Origin: Lysobacteraceae bacterium PS02340
GTDB lineage: Bacteria; Pseudomonadota; Gammaproteobacteria; Xanthomonadales; Xanthomonadaceae
Length of the DNA stretch: 64,000 nt
NCBI GenBank assembly: GCA_029959605.1
Contig: JASCOC010000001.1
Span: 248,001 to 312,000, forward strand
Direction: 5' to 3'
The translations under genes were made by a program, and so were the position numbers. The notes under the pieces are model-generated. The model had not been told where the DNA came from and made no database searches. It worked only from the letters and a program-made list of their open reading frames with translations. Within the stretch, counting starts at the first letter, position 1, and every line of letters begins with the position of its first letter. Shown here one piece after another: positions 1-11,708 of the stretch.

Positions 1-710
1 ACATCGCGGCGCATCAGATCGCGGACCGCGCGCATCGGCAGCGTCAGGTCCTCGTAGACCCGCGCGCCCACCCGCGAATCGCCGGTGGTGTGTTCGATCA
101 GCGCCCAGGCGCGCTGCAGGTAGGCGATGTCCTCGGCCAGCGCCTCGGCACTCTGGCCTTCGGCGTTGGTGCGCACGATGTAGCCGTGCCCGCCGGTCGC
201 CGCGGCGAGTTCGGAGACCAGTGTCTTCAGCCGCGTGCGCTCGACGTCGTCCTCGATCCGCGCCGACACACCGACCACCCGCGACTGCGGCAGCAGCACG
301 AGATAGCGCGACGGAATGCTGATCTGCGTGGTCAGGCGCGCGCCCTTGGTGCCGATCGGATCCTTGACCACCTGCACCACGATGTCCTGCCCGTCGCGCA
401 GCAGTTCGGTGACCGGCAGCGTCGGCGCGGTCGACGGGAACAGGCTGTCGCCGCCGCCCTCGCCATCGTTGCCGGTCTGCGGCGGCCGCATGACGTCGTT
501 GGCGTGCAGGAACGCCGCGCGCTCCAGGCCGATGTCGACGAACGCCGCCTGCATGCCCGGCATGACGCGCTGGACCTTGCCCTTGTAGATGTTGCCGACC
601 ACGCCGCGACGCCAGCCGCGTTCGATGTGCAGCTCCTGCAGCATGCCGTTCTCGACCACCGCCACGCGGGTCTCGCGCGGGGTCACGTTGATCAGGATCT
701 CTTCCGACAT
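1..710 (-). CDS. rng: Ribonuclease G, N-terminal part (runs off left edge)
   Basis: RNase G is a cytoplasmic endoribonuclease of the RNase E/G family that matures the 5' end of 16S rRNA and cuts some mRNAs. Reading leftward from the ATG at 708-710, the protein opens MSEEILINVTPRETR, the usual RNase G start, followed by an S1-type RNA-binding region with GNIYKGKVQRVMPGMQ and the GTKGARLT segment typical of the family. Only about 236 of the usual 490 or so residues lie in the window. It starts 7 bp after the maf stop codon, and maf-rng adjacency is widespread in proteobacteria, so the two are probably co-transcribed. Confidence 0.95.
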   Translation of the reverse strand, partial: MSEEILINVTPRETRVAVVENGMLQELHIERGWRRGVVGNIYKGKVQRVMPGMQAAFVDIGLERAAFLHANDVMRPPQTGNDGEGGGDSLFPSTAPTLPVTELLRDGQDIVVQVVKDPIGTKGARLTTQISIPSRYLVLLPQSRVVGVSARIEDDVERTRLKTLVSELAAATGGHGYIVRTNAEGQSAEALAEDIAYLQRAWALIEHTTGDSRVGARVYEDLTLPMRAVRDLMRRD

Positions 711-717
711 GTCCGTG

Positions 718-1326
718 TCACGCCTTGTGGTCGTGGGTGGCGAAGGGCTGCGGTTGCAGTCCGAAACTCCGCAGCAGCGCCGCGGTCTGTTGCAGCGGCA
801 GCCCGATCACGCCCGAATGGCTGCCGGCCATGCGCGCGACGAACAGTTCCGCGCCGCCCTGGATTGCATATGCGCCGGCCTTGCCGTGTGGTTCGCCGCT
901 GGCGACGTAGGCCGCGATGGTGTCGGCGTCGAGTGCGTCAAAGGTGACTTCGGTGACGACGGTCGTCTCGGCCTGCCGGCCCGCGGCGGCCAGTACCACG
1001 GCCGAGATCACCTGGTGCGTGCGGCCCGACAGCGCCTGCAGCATGCGGATGGCGTCGGCGGCGTCGCGCGGCTTGCCGAACACCACGCCGTCGAGCACGA
1101 CTTCGGTGTCGGCGCCAAGCACGACGGCATCGCCCGGCTCACCGGATTCGGCGAGCGCCTGCAGCCCGGCCCGCGCCTTGTCGGCCGCGACGCGCAGCAC
1201 GTAATCGGCAGCGGATTCGCCGGGGATCTGGACCTCGGGCACGTCGACGTCGACCCGCCCGAAGGGCAGTCCGAGACGGGCCAGAAGATCGCGGCGGCGG
1301 GGGGATTGCGAAGCCAGATGCAGCAT
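718..1326 (-). CDS. maf: Maf-family nucleotide pyrophosphatase (YhdE type)
   Basis: Maf proteins hydrolyse non-canonical or UTP/dTTP-like nucleotides to the monophosphate and pyrophosphate. The 202-residue product has the N-terminal nucleotide-binding motif [12 protein letters not shown], the catalytic [10 protein letters not shown] stretch and GKPRDAADA. The SPRR form matches the YhdE (dTTP/UTP) branch rather than the SPWR form of the YceF branch; this substrate assignment is by family only. The ATG at 1326 and the 202-residue length fit the family. It sits directly upstream of rng. In relatives maf usually follows rlmH, but here about 2.4 kb of plus-strand genes separate them. Confidence 0.93.
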   Translation of the reverse strand: MLHLASQSPRRRDLLARLGLPFGRVDVDVPEVQIPGESAADYVLRVAADKARAGLQALAESGEPGDAVVLGADTEVVLDGVVFGKPRDAADAIRMLQALSGRTHQVISAVVLAAAGRQAETTVVTEVTFDALDADTIAAYVASGEPHGKAGAYAIQGGAELFVARMAGSHSGVIGLPLQQTAALLRSFGLQPQPFATHDHKA

Positions 1327-1445
1327 CCGGAAAGGATACCGTGCGGGCGGTGTCCGACCGCCGGCTGAACCTGCGTAACCCCGGCTTGGCTCACGGGCCG
1401 TTCACCGGTGCGTGACGACCCTTGTTCATCTCAACGGAGCTTCGA

Positions 1446-2177
1446 ATGCACCTGATCCCCCGCCCCCTGCTGCTCGCCTGCGGCCTCGCCCTCGGAACCC
1501 TGACGATGACCGCCAGCGCCCAGCCCGCCACGCACCAGGCCGCACCGAGCGACGGCACACTGCTGTCGATTTCCGCGCAGGCAGAAGCCAGCCGCGCGCC
1601 CGATATCGCCACCCTCTCGACCGGCGTGGTGACCCAGGCCGCAGACGCCAATGCCGCGATGCGCGCCAACGCCGAGCAGATGTCCAAGCTGATGGGCGCG
1701 ATCAAGACCGCCGGCATCGCCGAGCGCGACGTGCAGACCTCGGGCATCAACCTCAGTCCGCAGTATCGCTACGCCGACAACCAGCCGCCGGTGATCACCG
1801 GCTACCAGGCCAGCAACACGGTCAACCTCAAGGTCCGCGACATCGGCAAGCTCGGCCAGGTGCTCGACGCGCTGGTCGCCAGCGGCGCCAACCAGATCAA
1901 CGGCCCGACGTTCGAGATCGAGGACGCCGAAGGCGTGCAGGATCTGGCGCGCGCCGACGCGCTGAAGAAGGCGCAGGCGCGCGCCGAGGTCTACGCGGCG
2001 TCGCTGGGCATGCGCGTGCGCCGCATCGTCAGCATCAGCGAAGGCGGTGGCTTCCAGCCGCCGCGCCCGATGATGGCGATGCGCGCCATGGCCGACAGCG
2101 CGCCGGCCACGTCGGTTTCACCCGGCGAAACCACGCTGTCCGCCAATCTCGACGTCGTTTTCGAACTCGGACGCTGA
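1446..2177 (+). CDS. SIMPL-domain (DUF541) periplasmic protein
   Basis: Predicted exported protein of 243 residues. A hydrophobic signal peptide (LLLACGLALGTLTMTASA) ends near residue 24 and is followed by a SIMPL/DUF541 domain with the characteristic ISAQAEASRAPDIATLSTGV opening and the GYQASNTVNLKVRDI central strand. The family includes E. coli YggE, linked to oxidative stress tolerance; the biochemical role is unknown. The ATG at 1446 is preferred over an upstream in-frame start because ACGGAG lies just before it and the signal peptide then begins at residue 1. The next small gene begins 1 bp after the stop codon. Confidence 0.85.
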   Translation: MHLIPRPLLLACGLALGTLTMTASAQPATHQAAPSDGTLLSISAQAEASRAPDIATLSTGVVTQAADANAAMRANAEQMSKLMGAIKTAGIAERDVQTSGINLSPQYRYADNQPPVITGYQASNTVNLKVRDIGKLGQVLDALVASGANQINGPTFEIEDAEGVQDLARADALKKAQARAEVYAASLGMRVRRIVSISEGGGFQPPRPMMAMRAMADSAPATSVSPGETTLSANLDVVFELGR

Positions 2178-2178
2178 C

Positions 2179-2352
2179 ATGAGCCAGAACAGGACCACCC
2201 CCGAACCGCCGGTCAAGCCGGGCCAGAACCCCGGTTATCCGGAGAAGAACCCGACCGACAAGAGCGACGCCCAACAGCCGGCCGATACCGGCGAGCACAA
2301 TCCGGACGAAGGCGGCCTCGACCGCGAGCCGGAGAGCATGCCGGAGGATTGA
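2179..2352 (+). CDS. Small hydrophilic protein, 57 residues, function unknown
   Basis: A short open frame begins with ATG at 2179, 1 nt after the stop of the SIMPL gene, and encodes 57 residues very rich in Pro, Asp, Glu, Gln and Asn (starting MSQNRTTPEPPVKPGQNPG). It has no hydrophobic segment and no cysteine and is probably disordered. The tight spacing and the strong hairpin 20 bp after its stop suggest it is the last gene of a two-gene transcript. No family was recognised, and the start has no Shine-Dalgarno of its own, so translation is probably coupled to the upstream gene. Confidence 0.6.
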   Translation: MSQNRTTPEPPVKPGQNPGYPEKNPTDKSDAQQPADTGEHNPDEGGLDREPESMPED

Positions 2353-2372
2353 TCCACCGCGATCGTATGCAT

Positions 2373-2403
2373 CGACAGGGCCCGCCATGTGCGGGCCCTG
2401 TCG
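2373..2403 (+). terminator. Hairpin terminator after the SIMPL operon
   Basis: A perfect 13-bp inverted repeat (CGACAGGGCCCGC, loop CATGT, then the complement) lies 20 bp after the 57-residue gene. There is no T-tract after the stem, so termination may be partial or Rho-assisted. Confidence 0.6.
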
Positions 2404-2644
2404 TATGCGGAGGGTGCTGGCGCATGGGTACCACGCCGCGGCACCCTTCACCTGTGCTCACGGCCGCAACCCACCGCCAATCCCGCGCACGCATCCGTTC
2501 GTCGGGACGGTCTTGTCGACACGCCGCGATCGGCGCAGGTTCGAAGCGAACGATGCGACGGCGCGGCTGGCCTTCGACCCCATTGCCACCGCTGCCACGT
2601 TGACGCTTCCACGGGCCATCCGGCCCGCACACAGGAGGTGGTGC

Positions 2645-3337
2645 ATGGTGCTGCAGCCCGTTGGTCCCCGCATGCGCGGACCCGTCCAGGAACCGTCGCG
2701 TCCCGATGCCGTGCGCATCGTCGGACTCAGCGGCACCCTCGCCCTCAACGCCATGCTGTTCATGGTCCTGCTGGTGCCGGCCAGTCGCGATGCGCTCGAT
2801 GACGCTCTGCCGGAGCGCAAGCAAGAATTCGAGTGGATCACCCCGCCCGCGCCAAAACCCGAACTGCCGCCCGAACATGTCGAGGTGGTGCAACCGCGCA
2901 GCACGCCATCGCCGGTCGTGCCGCAACGCACGCTGCCGCGGATCGCGCCGGCCGATGCCGCAGTCGTCGTCGATTCGGGCACCCTGCCCGCGCTGCCGGC
3001 ATTCGAGGGCCCGCCGGTCGACGTCGCGCCGACGGTGATCGACACCACGCCGATGTCCGGCATCGCCCTGCAGTACGCGAGCGCCCCCGCGCCCGATTAT
3101 CCGCGTGCGGCGCTGACCGCGGGTGCCGAGGGCGTGGTGCTGCTGGAAGTGCACGTCGGCACCGACGGTCGCCCGATGGACGTGCGCATCCACCGCAGCA
3201 GCGGCAACCGCGACCTCGATCGCGCTGCCCTTCGCCACGTGCAGCGGATGTGGACCTTCCAGCCGGCAATGCGTGACGGCGTGCCGGTGGAGGCGATCGG
3301 ACTGGTGCCAATCGCGTTCAATCTGTCGCGGGGGTGA
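2645..3337 (+). CDS. TonB-like energy transducer or periplasmic TonB-domain protein
   Basis: A 230-residue protein with one N-terminal membrane segment (about residues 27-45), a Pro-rich periplasmic spacer (PPAPKPELPPEHVEVV) and a C-terminal TonB-type domain (about 140-228) with the hallmark PDYPRAALTAGAEGVVLLEV and GRPMDVRIHRSSG. Such proteins couple the inner-membrane proton motive force to outer-membrane receptors, usually with ExbB/ExbD, which are not encoded nearby. The ATG at 2645 follows AGGAGG with a 6-bp gap. The spacer is shorter than in canonical TonB, so it may be a specialised paralogue. Function is by homology only. Confidence 0.82.
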   Translation: MVLQPVGPRMRGPVQEPSRPDAVRIVGLSGTLALNAMLFMVLLVPASRDALDDALPERKQEFEWITPPAPKPELPPEHVEVVQPRSTPSPVVPQRTLPRIAPADAAVVVDSGTLPALPAFEGPPVDVAPTVIDTTPMSGIALQYASAPAPDYPRAALTAGAEGVVLLEVHVGTDGRPMDVRIHRSSGNRDLDRAALRHVQRMWTFQPAMRDGVPVEAIGLVPIAFNLSRG

Positions 3338-3450
3338 TGGAGATGCTGCCGTCCCGTCATCCTGTGGATCGGATGACGGGCGGCGTTGTTCTTCGCGCAG
3401 TCGAATTAGTTCGCACAGCAGACCTGGTCAGCAGAAGCTTGAAGCGCCTC

Positions 3451-3480
3451 CCCGTCATTCCGGCGAACGCCGGAATCCAG
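3451..3480 (+). repeat. REP-type palindromic repeat, copy 1
   Basis: The core TTCCGGCG-AA-CGCCGGAA is itself a perfect hairpin. The full 30-bp unit is the exact reverse complement of 3593-3622. Similar units are scattered through many Xanthomonadaceae and other proteobacterial genomes (general knowledge); a degenerate copy also occurs near 24156 in this window. Confidence 0.85.
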
Positions 3481-3592
3481 CGTCTTGGCTGTTCGTCAGT
3501 TGCCGAGCACACGCACAAGCGCCTCACGACAGCCTGATTGATCGCACCAGCGCCGTCGTGCTTCTGCCCCCCTCGCCGAAGAGCAGAAGGCA

Positions 3593-3622
3593 CTGGATTC
3601 CGGCGTTCGCCGGAATGACGGG
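3593..3622 (-). repeat. REP-type palindromic repeat, copy 2 (inverted)
   Basis: Exact 30-bp inverted copy of 3451-3480, with 112 bp between the two units. The core is TTCCGGCG-TT-CGCCGGAA on the plus strand. Confidence 0.85.
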
Positions 3623-3725
3623 TGAGTTTCTCCGATACGCCGACGCGTCGCGCGAATCAGTCGAAGTGATGAAGACATCGCGCATCGACGCTCTCGACAC
3701 TGGATCAATCGACAACCGCCCTGCC

Positions 3726-4196
3726 CTAGGCCCGGTGGTACGGGTGATTCGCCAGCATCGCCGCGGCGCGGTAGACCTGCTCGGCCAGCACCAGGCGCAC
3801 CAGCATGTGCGGCAGCGTCAACGGACCGAGCGACCAGCGCTCGTCGGCGCGTTCGAGGACCTCGGGGGCGTGGCCTTCGGGCCCACCGATCAGGAACGCG
3901 AGATCACGGCCCTGCATGCGCCAGTGTTCGAGGCGCTGGGCGAGATCTTCCGAAGAATGCAGGCGGCCGCGGCCGTCGAGCGCGATCACATGCGCATCGC
4001 GCGGTACGGCGGCCAGTACGCGCGCGCCCTCGTCGGACATGGCGCGTACGGTGTCGCGGCCCTTGCCGCGCAGGCCGGGCTCGACTTCGACCAGATCCAG
4101 CGGCAGCCAATGCGACAGCCGCTTGCGGTATTCGGCGAAGCCCTCGGCCACCCACGCGGGGGCGCGCTCGCCGACGGCGATCAGTTTCGCTTTCAT
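3726..4196 (-). CDS. rlmH: 23S rRNA pseudouridine-1915 N3-methyltransferase RlmH
   Basis: RlmH is a small SPOUT methyltransferase that methylates pseudouridine 1915 of 23S rRNA in assembled 70S ribosomes. The 156-residue product shows the family pattern: MKAKLIAVGERAPAWV at the start, the SAM-binding FLIGGPEGHAPEV knot region, and the C-terminal LVLAEQVYRAAAMLANHPYHR. Length matches the usual 155-160. It follows rsfS at a 50-bp distance as the last gene of the leuS-to-rlmH run. Confidence 0.97.
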   Translation of the reverse strand: MKAKLIAVGERAPAWVAEGFAEYRKRLSHWLPLDLVEVEPGLRGKGRDTVRAMSDEGARVLAAVPRDAHVIALDGRGRLHSSEDLAQRLEHWRMQGRDLAFLIGGPEGHAPEVLERADERWSLGPLTLPHMLVRLVLAEQVYRAAAMLANHPYHRA

Positions 4197-4246
4197 CGTG
4201 CGGCGCTCATCACGCTACGCGTCCCGGACGTGCCGGGACGGCGCGA

Positions 4247-4660
4247 TCAGGCATCGCGACGCGGGCCGCGCTCGTCTTCCGGCGGCTGGTCGCCGACGGT
4301 CCACAGACGCTCGAGCGCATAGAACTCGCGCACGCGCGGCAGCATGACGTGGACGATGACGTCACCCAGGTCGACGAGCACCCATTCGGCCTCGCGCTCG
4401 CCTTCGACACCCAGCGGCTGGCAACCCAGCTTCTTGGCGTGCTTGACGACTTCGTCGGCGATCGACTTGACGTGACGGCTGGACGTGCCCGACGCGATGA
4501 CCATGAAATCGCAGACGCTGCTGCGGCCGCGCACGTCGATGTCGACGACGTCGACGGCCTTGAGTTCTGCGACGGCCGCGCGGGCCACTTCGAGCAGCGC
4601 ATCCGGGGACGGCGGGGGCTCTGGCAGGCGGGTCTTGATGACGTGTGCGGGATTGGACAA
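4247..4660 (-). CDS. rsfS: Ribosome silencing factor RsfS
   Basis: RsfS binds ribosomal protein uL14 and blocks subunit joining when nutrients are short. The product contains the family core VDVVDIDVRGRSSVCDFMV, the region SSRHVKSIADEVVKHAKKLG, and W-V-L-V-D-L-G-D-V-I-V-H-V. The frame is open far upstream, but no ATG lies near the expected N-terminus. The best-placed start is the TTG at 4660 (LSNPAHVIKTR), giving 137 residues; a GTG about 25 codons further in is an alternative. It sits 28 bp after nadD, a very common arrangement. Confidence 0.93.
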   Translation of the reverse strand: MSNPAHVIKTRLPEPPPSPDALLEVARAAVAELKAVDVVDIDVRGRSSVCDFMVIASGTSSRHVKSIADEVVKHAKKLGCQPLGVEGEREAEWVLVDLGDVIVHVMLPRVREFYALERLWTVGDQPPEDERGPRRDA

Positions 4661-4688
4661 AGGTCTGGCTCTGAAAGTGCGGCGGAAA

Positions 4689-5348
4689 TTATAGCGGAGC
4701 GGGGGCGGCCGCCCCGTACAACCCCTTCTCCTGGATGAATGCGGCAACCGCGGGCGGCAGCCAACCGGAGGTCGACGCGCCCGCTGCGAGACGCGCGCGG
4801 ATCGCGGTCGCCGACACCGCCGACAGTGGCTGATGCAGACGCAGCACCCTGCCAGCGGGCTGCGATTGGAGATCTGCGGGCGCGCGCGTCCAGCGATCCT
4901 GCAGTGCCTCGGCGAGTCCGGCCGGCAGGGCCGCGTCGAGCGCACTGCCCGGCCGCTCGGCGACCACCAGGTGCGCGAGCGCGAACAGATCGCGCCAGCG
5001 ATGCCAGCCCGGCAGGCCGAGCAGGCTGTCGGCGCCGACCAGCCAGGCCAGCGGCGCCGAGGCCCCCAGCGTTCCGCGCAGCTCGGCCAGCGTGTCGACG
5101 GTGTAGCTGCGGCCGACGCGTTCGAGTTCGCGGCGATCGAGTACGAGGCCCGGCACGCCTTCGATCGCCAGTGCGACCATCGCCGCACGCGTCGCGCCGT
5201 CGGCGCCGGGCGGTGCGCGATGCGGCGGATCGCCTGCCGGCATCAGATGGACCGTGCACGCTACCGCGTCGCGCGCGGCGCAGGCGATCGCCAGATGCCC
5301 GTTGTGGACCGGATCGAAGGTGCCGCCGTAGACGAGGTGCAGCGCCAT
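4689..5348 (-). CDS. nadD: Nicotinate-nucleotide adenylyltransferase
   Basis: NadD converts nicotinate mononucleotide and ATP to deamido-NAD in NAD biosynthesis. The 219-residue product carries the nucleotidyltransferase motifs GGTFDPVHNGHL near the N-terminus and SATAIRARL near the C-terminus, plus the adenylyltransferase segment LAWLVGADSLLGLPGWHRW. It starts 9 bp after the holA stop codon, so the two are almost certainly co-transcribed. Confidence 0.97.
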   Translation of the reverse strand: MALHLVYGGTFDPVHNGHLAIACAARDAVACTVHLMPAGDPPHRAPPGADGATRAAMVALAIEGVPGLVLDRRELERVGRSYTVDTLAELRGTLGASAPLAWLVGADSLLGLPGWHRWRDLFALAHLVVAERPGSALDAALPAGLAEALQDRWTRAPADLQSQPAGRVLRLHQPLSAVSATAIRARLAAGASTSGWLPPAVAAFIQEKGLYGAAAPAPL

Positions 5349-5357
5349 CGCAACCGC

Positions 5358-6404
5358 TCAGGCGGCCAGCAGGGCGCCCGCGCGCGCGTCGGCCACCGCG
5401 ACCAGCAGACGCTCCAGCGCGAGCCAGCCGTCGACGGGATCCACGCCCCAGCGGCCACGGCCCTTGGCGATGCGATCGACACGTCCGGCCTCGGCGACGA
5501 AACGCACCCAGCGCGTTTCGGGATGCCGCTGCAGCGCGCGCCGGTACCCCGCCTGACGGGCATCCCAGATGCGCTGCGCCTTGAATTCGTTGGCCATGTT
5601 GCCGCCGCGCGCCTGCACCTGCGCCAGCTGCGCGGCACGTGCGAGCTCCATGACCACCATGCCCATCAGCGCCGGAATCGCCGCGCCCTCGGCGCGCAGG
5701 CCGGCGAGCATGCGCACGACCTGCGCCGGCTGGCCGTTGAGCGTGGCGTCGAGCAGGCGGAACACGTCGAAGCGCGCGGCGTCGGCGACCAGTGCCTGCA
5801 TGCGCGGCCCATCGAGCGTGCTGCCGTCGGCCAGCAGCGCGAGCTTGTCGACCTCCTGCGCGGCGGCCAGCAGGTTGCCGTCGACGCGCTCGGCCAGTTG
5901 CTGCACGGCGGCCCGATCGGCCAGCACGTTGCGGCTGCGCAGGCGCGCGTCGATCCAGCCTTCGAGTTCGTGCGGCTTGACCTGCCAGGCGACTACGAGA
6001 TGACCGATACCGGTGATCGCTTCGCTCCACTTGCCGCCGTGCTGCCGGCTCCATTCGCCGCCGGTGACCAGCAGGGTGACGTCGGATGGCGGGTCGGCGC
6101 AGAAGCCGCTGATGACCGCGGCGCCGTCCTTGCCGGGCTTGGTCGTCGGCAGACGGAGTTCGACCAGACGCTTCGATGCGAACAGGCTCGGCGCACGGAA
6201 CGTGGCCTCGACCGCGTTCCAGTCGATGTCGCGGCCTTCGGGTTCGAACACCTCGCGCTCGGCGACGCCCTGCTCGCGCGCGGCGGCGCGCACGGCATCG
6301 GCGGCTTCGAGCACGCGCAGCGGCTCGGGACCAGCGATCAGATACGCCGGACGCAGCGGCTCACGCGCGAGCTGCGCAGGCAGACGTTCGGGGGTCAGTT
6401 CCAC
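5358..6404 (-). CDS. holA: DNA polymerase III delta subunit
   Basis: HolA opens the beta sliding clamp within the clamp loader. The 348-residue product has the expected fold pattern: the N-terminal RPAYLIAGPEPLRVLEAADA, a central FRAPSLFASKRLVELRLP, and the C-terminal collar region with MELARAAQLAQV. The start is a GTG at 6404; the nearest ATG upstream is in another frame. Located between lptE and nadD, the standard position in gammaproteobacteria. Confidence 0.95.
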   Translation of the reverse strand: MELTPERLPAQLAREPLRPAYLIAGPEPLRVLEAADAVRAAAREQGVAEREVFEPEGRDIDWNAVEATFRAPSLFASKRLVELRLPTTKPGKDGAAVISGFCADPPSDVTLLVTGGEWSRQHGGKWSEAITGIGHLVVAWQVKPHELEGWIDARLRSRNVLADRAAVQQLAERVDGNLLAAAQEVDKLALLADGSTLDGPRMQALVADAARFDVFRLLDATLNGQPAQVVRMLAGLRAEGAAIPALMGMVVMELARAAQLAQVQARGGNMANEFKAQRIWDARQAGYRRALQRHPETRWVRFVAEAGRVDRIAKGRGRWGVDPVDGWLALERLLVAVADARAGALLAA

Positions 6405-6432
6405 GACGGGCGCATACCGTGCACGGCCGGGC

Positions 6433-6963
6433 TCACCTGCGGGTGCGTTCCTGGGGATTGCGGAACACCGCGTCGATGCGACGGATGATCGAGGCGGTCA
6501 TCTCGCGTTCGAGTTCGCGCGACAGCAGCTCGCGTTCGGAGTCGGCGCCGATCGAGTCGGTCGGCGGCGCGAGGTAGTCGCGGGCGAGTTCGATCGCCTG
6601 CTGCGGCACGATGTCGCGGCCGTCGGCATCGCGCATCGAGAACACCACCGCGTAGCGCAGCGTGTATTCCTGCGCGCGGCCCTGCGCGTCGAGGCTGGCC
6701 GGCAGCGCGGCCCAGCGTTCGGACTGGATGTTGAGCGTCGCGACATCGGTCGCGCGGGGCTCGGCGATCTCGGCACCGGCGGCGGCGAGCGCGCGCTCGA
6801 CCGAGCGGGCCAGGCGGCTGTAGGGATCGCTGGACACGATGTCGACCGGGCCGAGATTCGGCGGCAGCGTCAGCGCGTTGCGCAGATGGAAGCCGCAGGC
6901 GGAGACCGTCAGCACGAGAGCGACGAGGGCCAGAGGCAGGAAAACCGGTCGGAGGATGCGCAT
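6433..6963 (-). CDS. lptE: LPS assembly lipoprotein LptE
   Basis: LptE plugs the LptD barrel and helps insert lipopolysaccharide into the outer leaflet of the outer membrane. The 176-residue precursor has a lipoprotein signal with lipobox LTVSAC (Cys23), followed by GFHLRNALTLPPNLGPV, the typical LptE opening, and the alternating strand/helix pattern ending ASIIRRIDAV. Placement between leuS and holA is the classic arrangement. The C-terminus is slightly basic and not otherwise unusual. Confidence 0.95.
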   Translation of the reverse strand: MRILRPVFLPLALVALVLTVSACGFHLRNALTLPPNLGPVDIVSSDPYSRLARSVERALAAAGAEIAEPRATDVATLNIQSERWAALPASLDAQGRAQEYTLRYAVVFSMRDADGRDIVPQQAIELARDYLAPPTDSIGADSERELLSRELEREMTASIIRRIDAVFRNPQERTRR

Positions 6964-7029
6964 GGGCGGAGTCTGGACGAGGGGGACAGGGCCGGCAAGC
7001 GCCGCGCGCGGAGCGCGGCGACGCCGGGT

Positions 7030-9819
<2,790 letters not shown>

Positions 9820-9879
9820 CTACCGCAGCGCCGATGCGGCCGCCATTCGGAGCGTGCTGGGCCGGCCACCGAGGACGTG

Positions 9880-11646
9880 ATGCACGTCACTGGCGCTAGA
9901 ATCGCGCCAGCGCCGTCAGGTTCCCCCGCCTTGCCTGCATCGTCTTCCCGCTTGTCGTCCTATCGCCTGCCCGCGTTCGCGCTGGCGCTGTTGCTGTTGC
10001 TGGGCGTCGGGATCGCCAGCGTCTGGGGCGTGTCGAGCCTGCGCACGAGCAACGAGTGGATCGGACACACCTACGAGGTAATCAACCGGATCGAGGTCGC
10101 CGAGCGCGCGATCCGCAGCACCGAGGCCAATGCGCGCGCCTACCGGCTGACCGGCCACCCCGAGTTCCGCAGCCAGTACCTGATCGCGACCCACCAGGTG
10201 GACACCGCCCACGAGGCCCTGGCGTCGGCGATCCGCGACAACCCCGGCCAGCACGCCCGGGTGAAGCGGATGCGCGAAGCGGCGCAGGCGCATCTGTCCG
10301 AACTGCGGCGGCTGTTCGACCTGCAGGAGCTGCAGGGTGCCGACGTGGCCCGCCAGGCCACGAATTCGACGCTGACCCTGCGCCAGTGGAACGAGTTCGA
10401 CGAGGCGGCGTCCGAAATGCGGCGCGAGGAACTGCGCCTGCTCGACCAGCGCAAGGCGCGCAGCGACCGCTACGCGAATCTGCTGATCGCCATCGTCGTG
10501 CTGGGCATGCTGCTGTCGGGCGGCCTGATGATCTTGCTGATGGTCAGCGTGACCCGTGAGAACAAACGCGCCCGGCGGCTCGAATTCGAAGCGCGCAGCG
10601 CGGCCCACGAGATGGCGCTGAGCATGGCGCAGGTCGACCAGCTGTCGAAGCAGCGCCACGATCTCGCCCGCTACTCCGGTCTGCTGCAGAGCTGCCAGAC
10701 GCTGGAGGAGATCGTGCAACTGTCGATCGACACCATTCGGCGCCTGGTGCCCGACGCCAGCGGACATTTCTACCTGATCCGCGCCTCGCAGAATTTCCAC
10801 GACAGCGTCGCCAGCTTCGGCGATCACCTGATCAGCAGCACCGATTCGCTGATGCCGTCCGACTGCTGGGCGCTGCGTCGCGGCCAGGCGCACATGGTCT
10901 CCGGCGAGGAATCGCGCCAGCTGACCTGCGCCCATCTGGATGCCGGCACGCCGGCGCCCGGCATCACGTCGCTGTGCCTGCCGCTCAGTGCGCAGGGCAC
11001 CTCGATCGGCCTGCTGCAGGTCAGCGCGTCCACCGATGCGATGGACCACGGTTCGGCGGTCGACGAACTCATCGGCCAGCTCGCCGAGCAGCTGGGACTG
11101 GCGATCGCCAACCTGCAACTGCGCGAGACGCTGCGCACGCAGTCGCTGCGCGATCCGCTGACCGGCCTGTTCAACCGCCGCTATCTCGAGGAAAGCCTGG
11201 CCCGCGAGCTGCAGCGCTGCGAGCGACGCGGCCTGCCGCTGTCGGTGCTGATGCTCGACGTCGACCACTTCAAGCGCTTCAACGACACCCACGGCCACGC
11301 CGCGGGCGATGCGCTGCTGGGTCAGGTCGGCCGCCAGATCCAGGCCGGCGTGCGCGCCGAGGACATCGCCTGCCGCTATGGCGGCGAGGAATTCACCGTG
11401 GTGCTGCCCGAGCTGGACGCCGCGGGCGCCCTCGTGCGTGCCGAGCAGATCCGCCGCGCGGTCGAGATCGCGACCGTCCAGCATCTGGGGCAGCAGCTGG
11501 GCCCGGTCACGATGTCGATCGGCATCGCGACCTTCCCCGGCGACGGGCTGACGCCCGAAGTCCTGCTGCAACTGGCCGACGCCACGCTGTATCGCGCCAA
11601 GGCCGAAGGCCGCAATCGCGTGCTGCACGTCTCCTACGACGATTGA
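9880..11646 (+). CDS. Membrane diguanylate cyclase, CHASE3-GAF-GGDEF
   Basis: Predicted inner-membrane cyclase making c-di-GMP from two GTP. The first membrane segment ([20 protein letters not shown]) is followed by a periplasmic CHASE3-like helical sensor (about 55-205), a second membrane segment ([20 protein letters not shown]), a short coiled stretch, a GAF-like domain (about 265-410) and a GGDEF domain. The active motif is intact (RYGGEEF), and RAED nine residues before it is a canonical RxxD inhibitory site. ATG 9880 is the longest sensible start, but TTG 9931 is possible because a TAGAAT box at 9897-9902 looks like a -10 element that would leave 9880 untranscribed. Confidence 0.88.
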   Translation: MHVTGARIAPAPSGSPALPASSSRLSSYRLPAFALALLLLLGVGIASVWGVSSLRTSNEWIGHTYEVINRIEVAERAIRSTEANARAYRLTGHPEFRSQYLIATHQVDTAHEALASAIRDNPGQHARVKRMREAAQAHLSELRRLFDLQELQGADVARQATNSTLTLRQWNEFDEAASEMRREELRLLDQRKARSDRYANLLIAIVVLGMLLSGGLMILLMVSVTRENKRARRLEFEARSAAHEMALSMAQVDQLSKQRHDLARYSGLLQSCQTLEEIVQLSIDTIRRLVPDASGHFYLIRASQNFHDSVASFGDHLISSTDSLMPSDCWALRRGQAHMVSGEESRQLTCAHLDAGTPAPGITSLCLPLSAQGTSIGLLQVSASTDAMDHGSAVDELIGQLAEQLGLAIANLQLRETLRTQSLRDPLTGLFNRRYLEESLARELQRCERRGLPLSVLMLDVDHFKRFNDTHGHAAGDALLGQVGRQIQAGVRAEDIACRYGGEEFTVVLPELDAAGALVRAEQIRRAVEIATVQHLGQQLGPVTMSIGIATFPGDGLTPEVLLQLADATLYRAKAEGRNRVLHVSYDD

Positions 11647-11708
11647 GTGCGCCCGCGCGGCGCGTCCGCGTGCTTCAATCCGGGACCGCCGCCGCTCCGG
11701 AGTGCCGC

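Larger units (their letters stand above)
3338..3725. other. Intergenic region carrying an inverted pair of REP elements
   Basis: No convincing gene lies in these 388 bp between the convergent TonB-like gene and rlmH. The region holds two copies of a palindromic repeat in opposite orientation (3451-3480 and 3593-3622). Transcribed from either side, the pair could fold into a large stem and act as a transcription barrier between the two convergent units. Confidence 0.7.
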
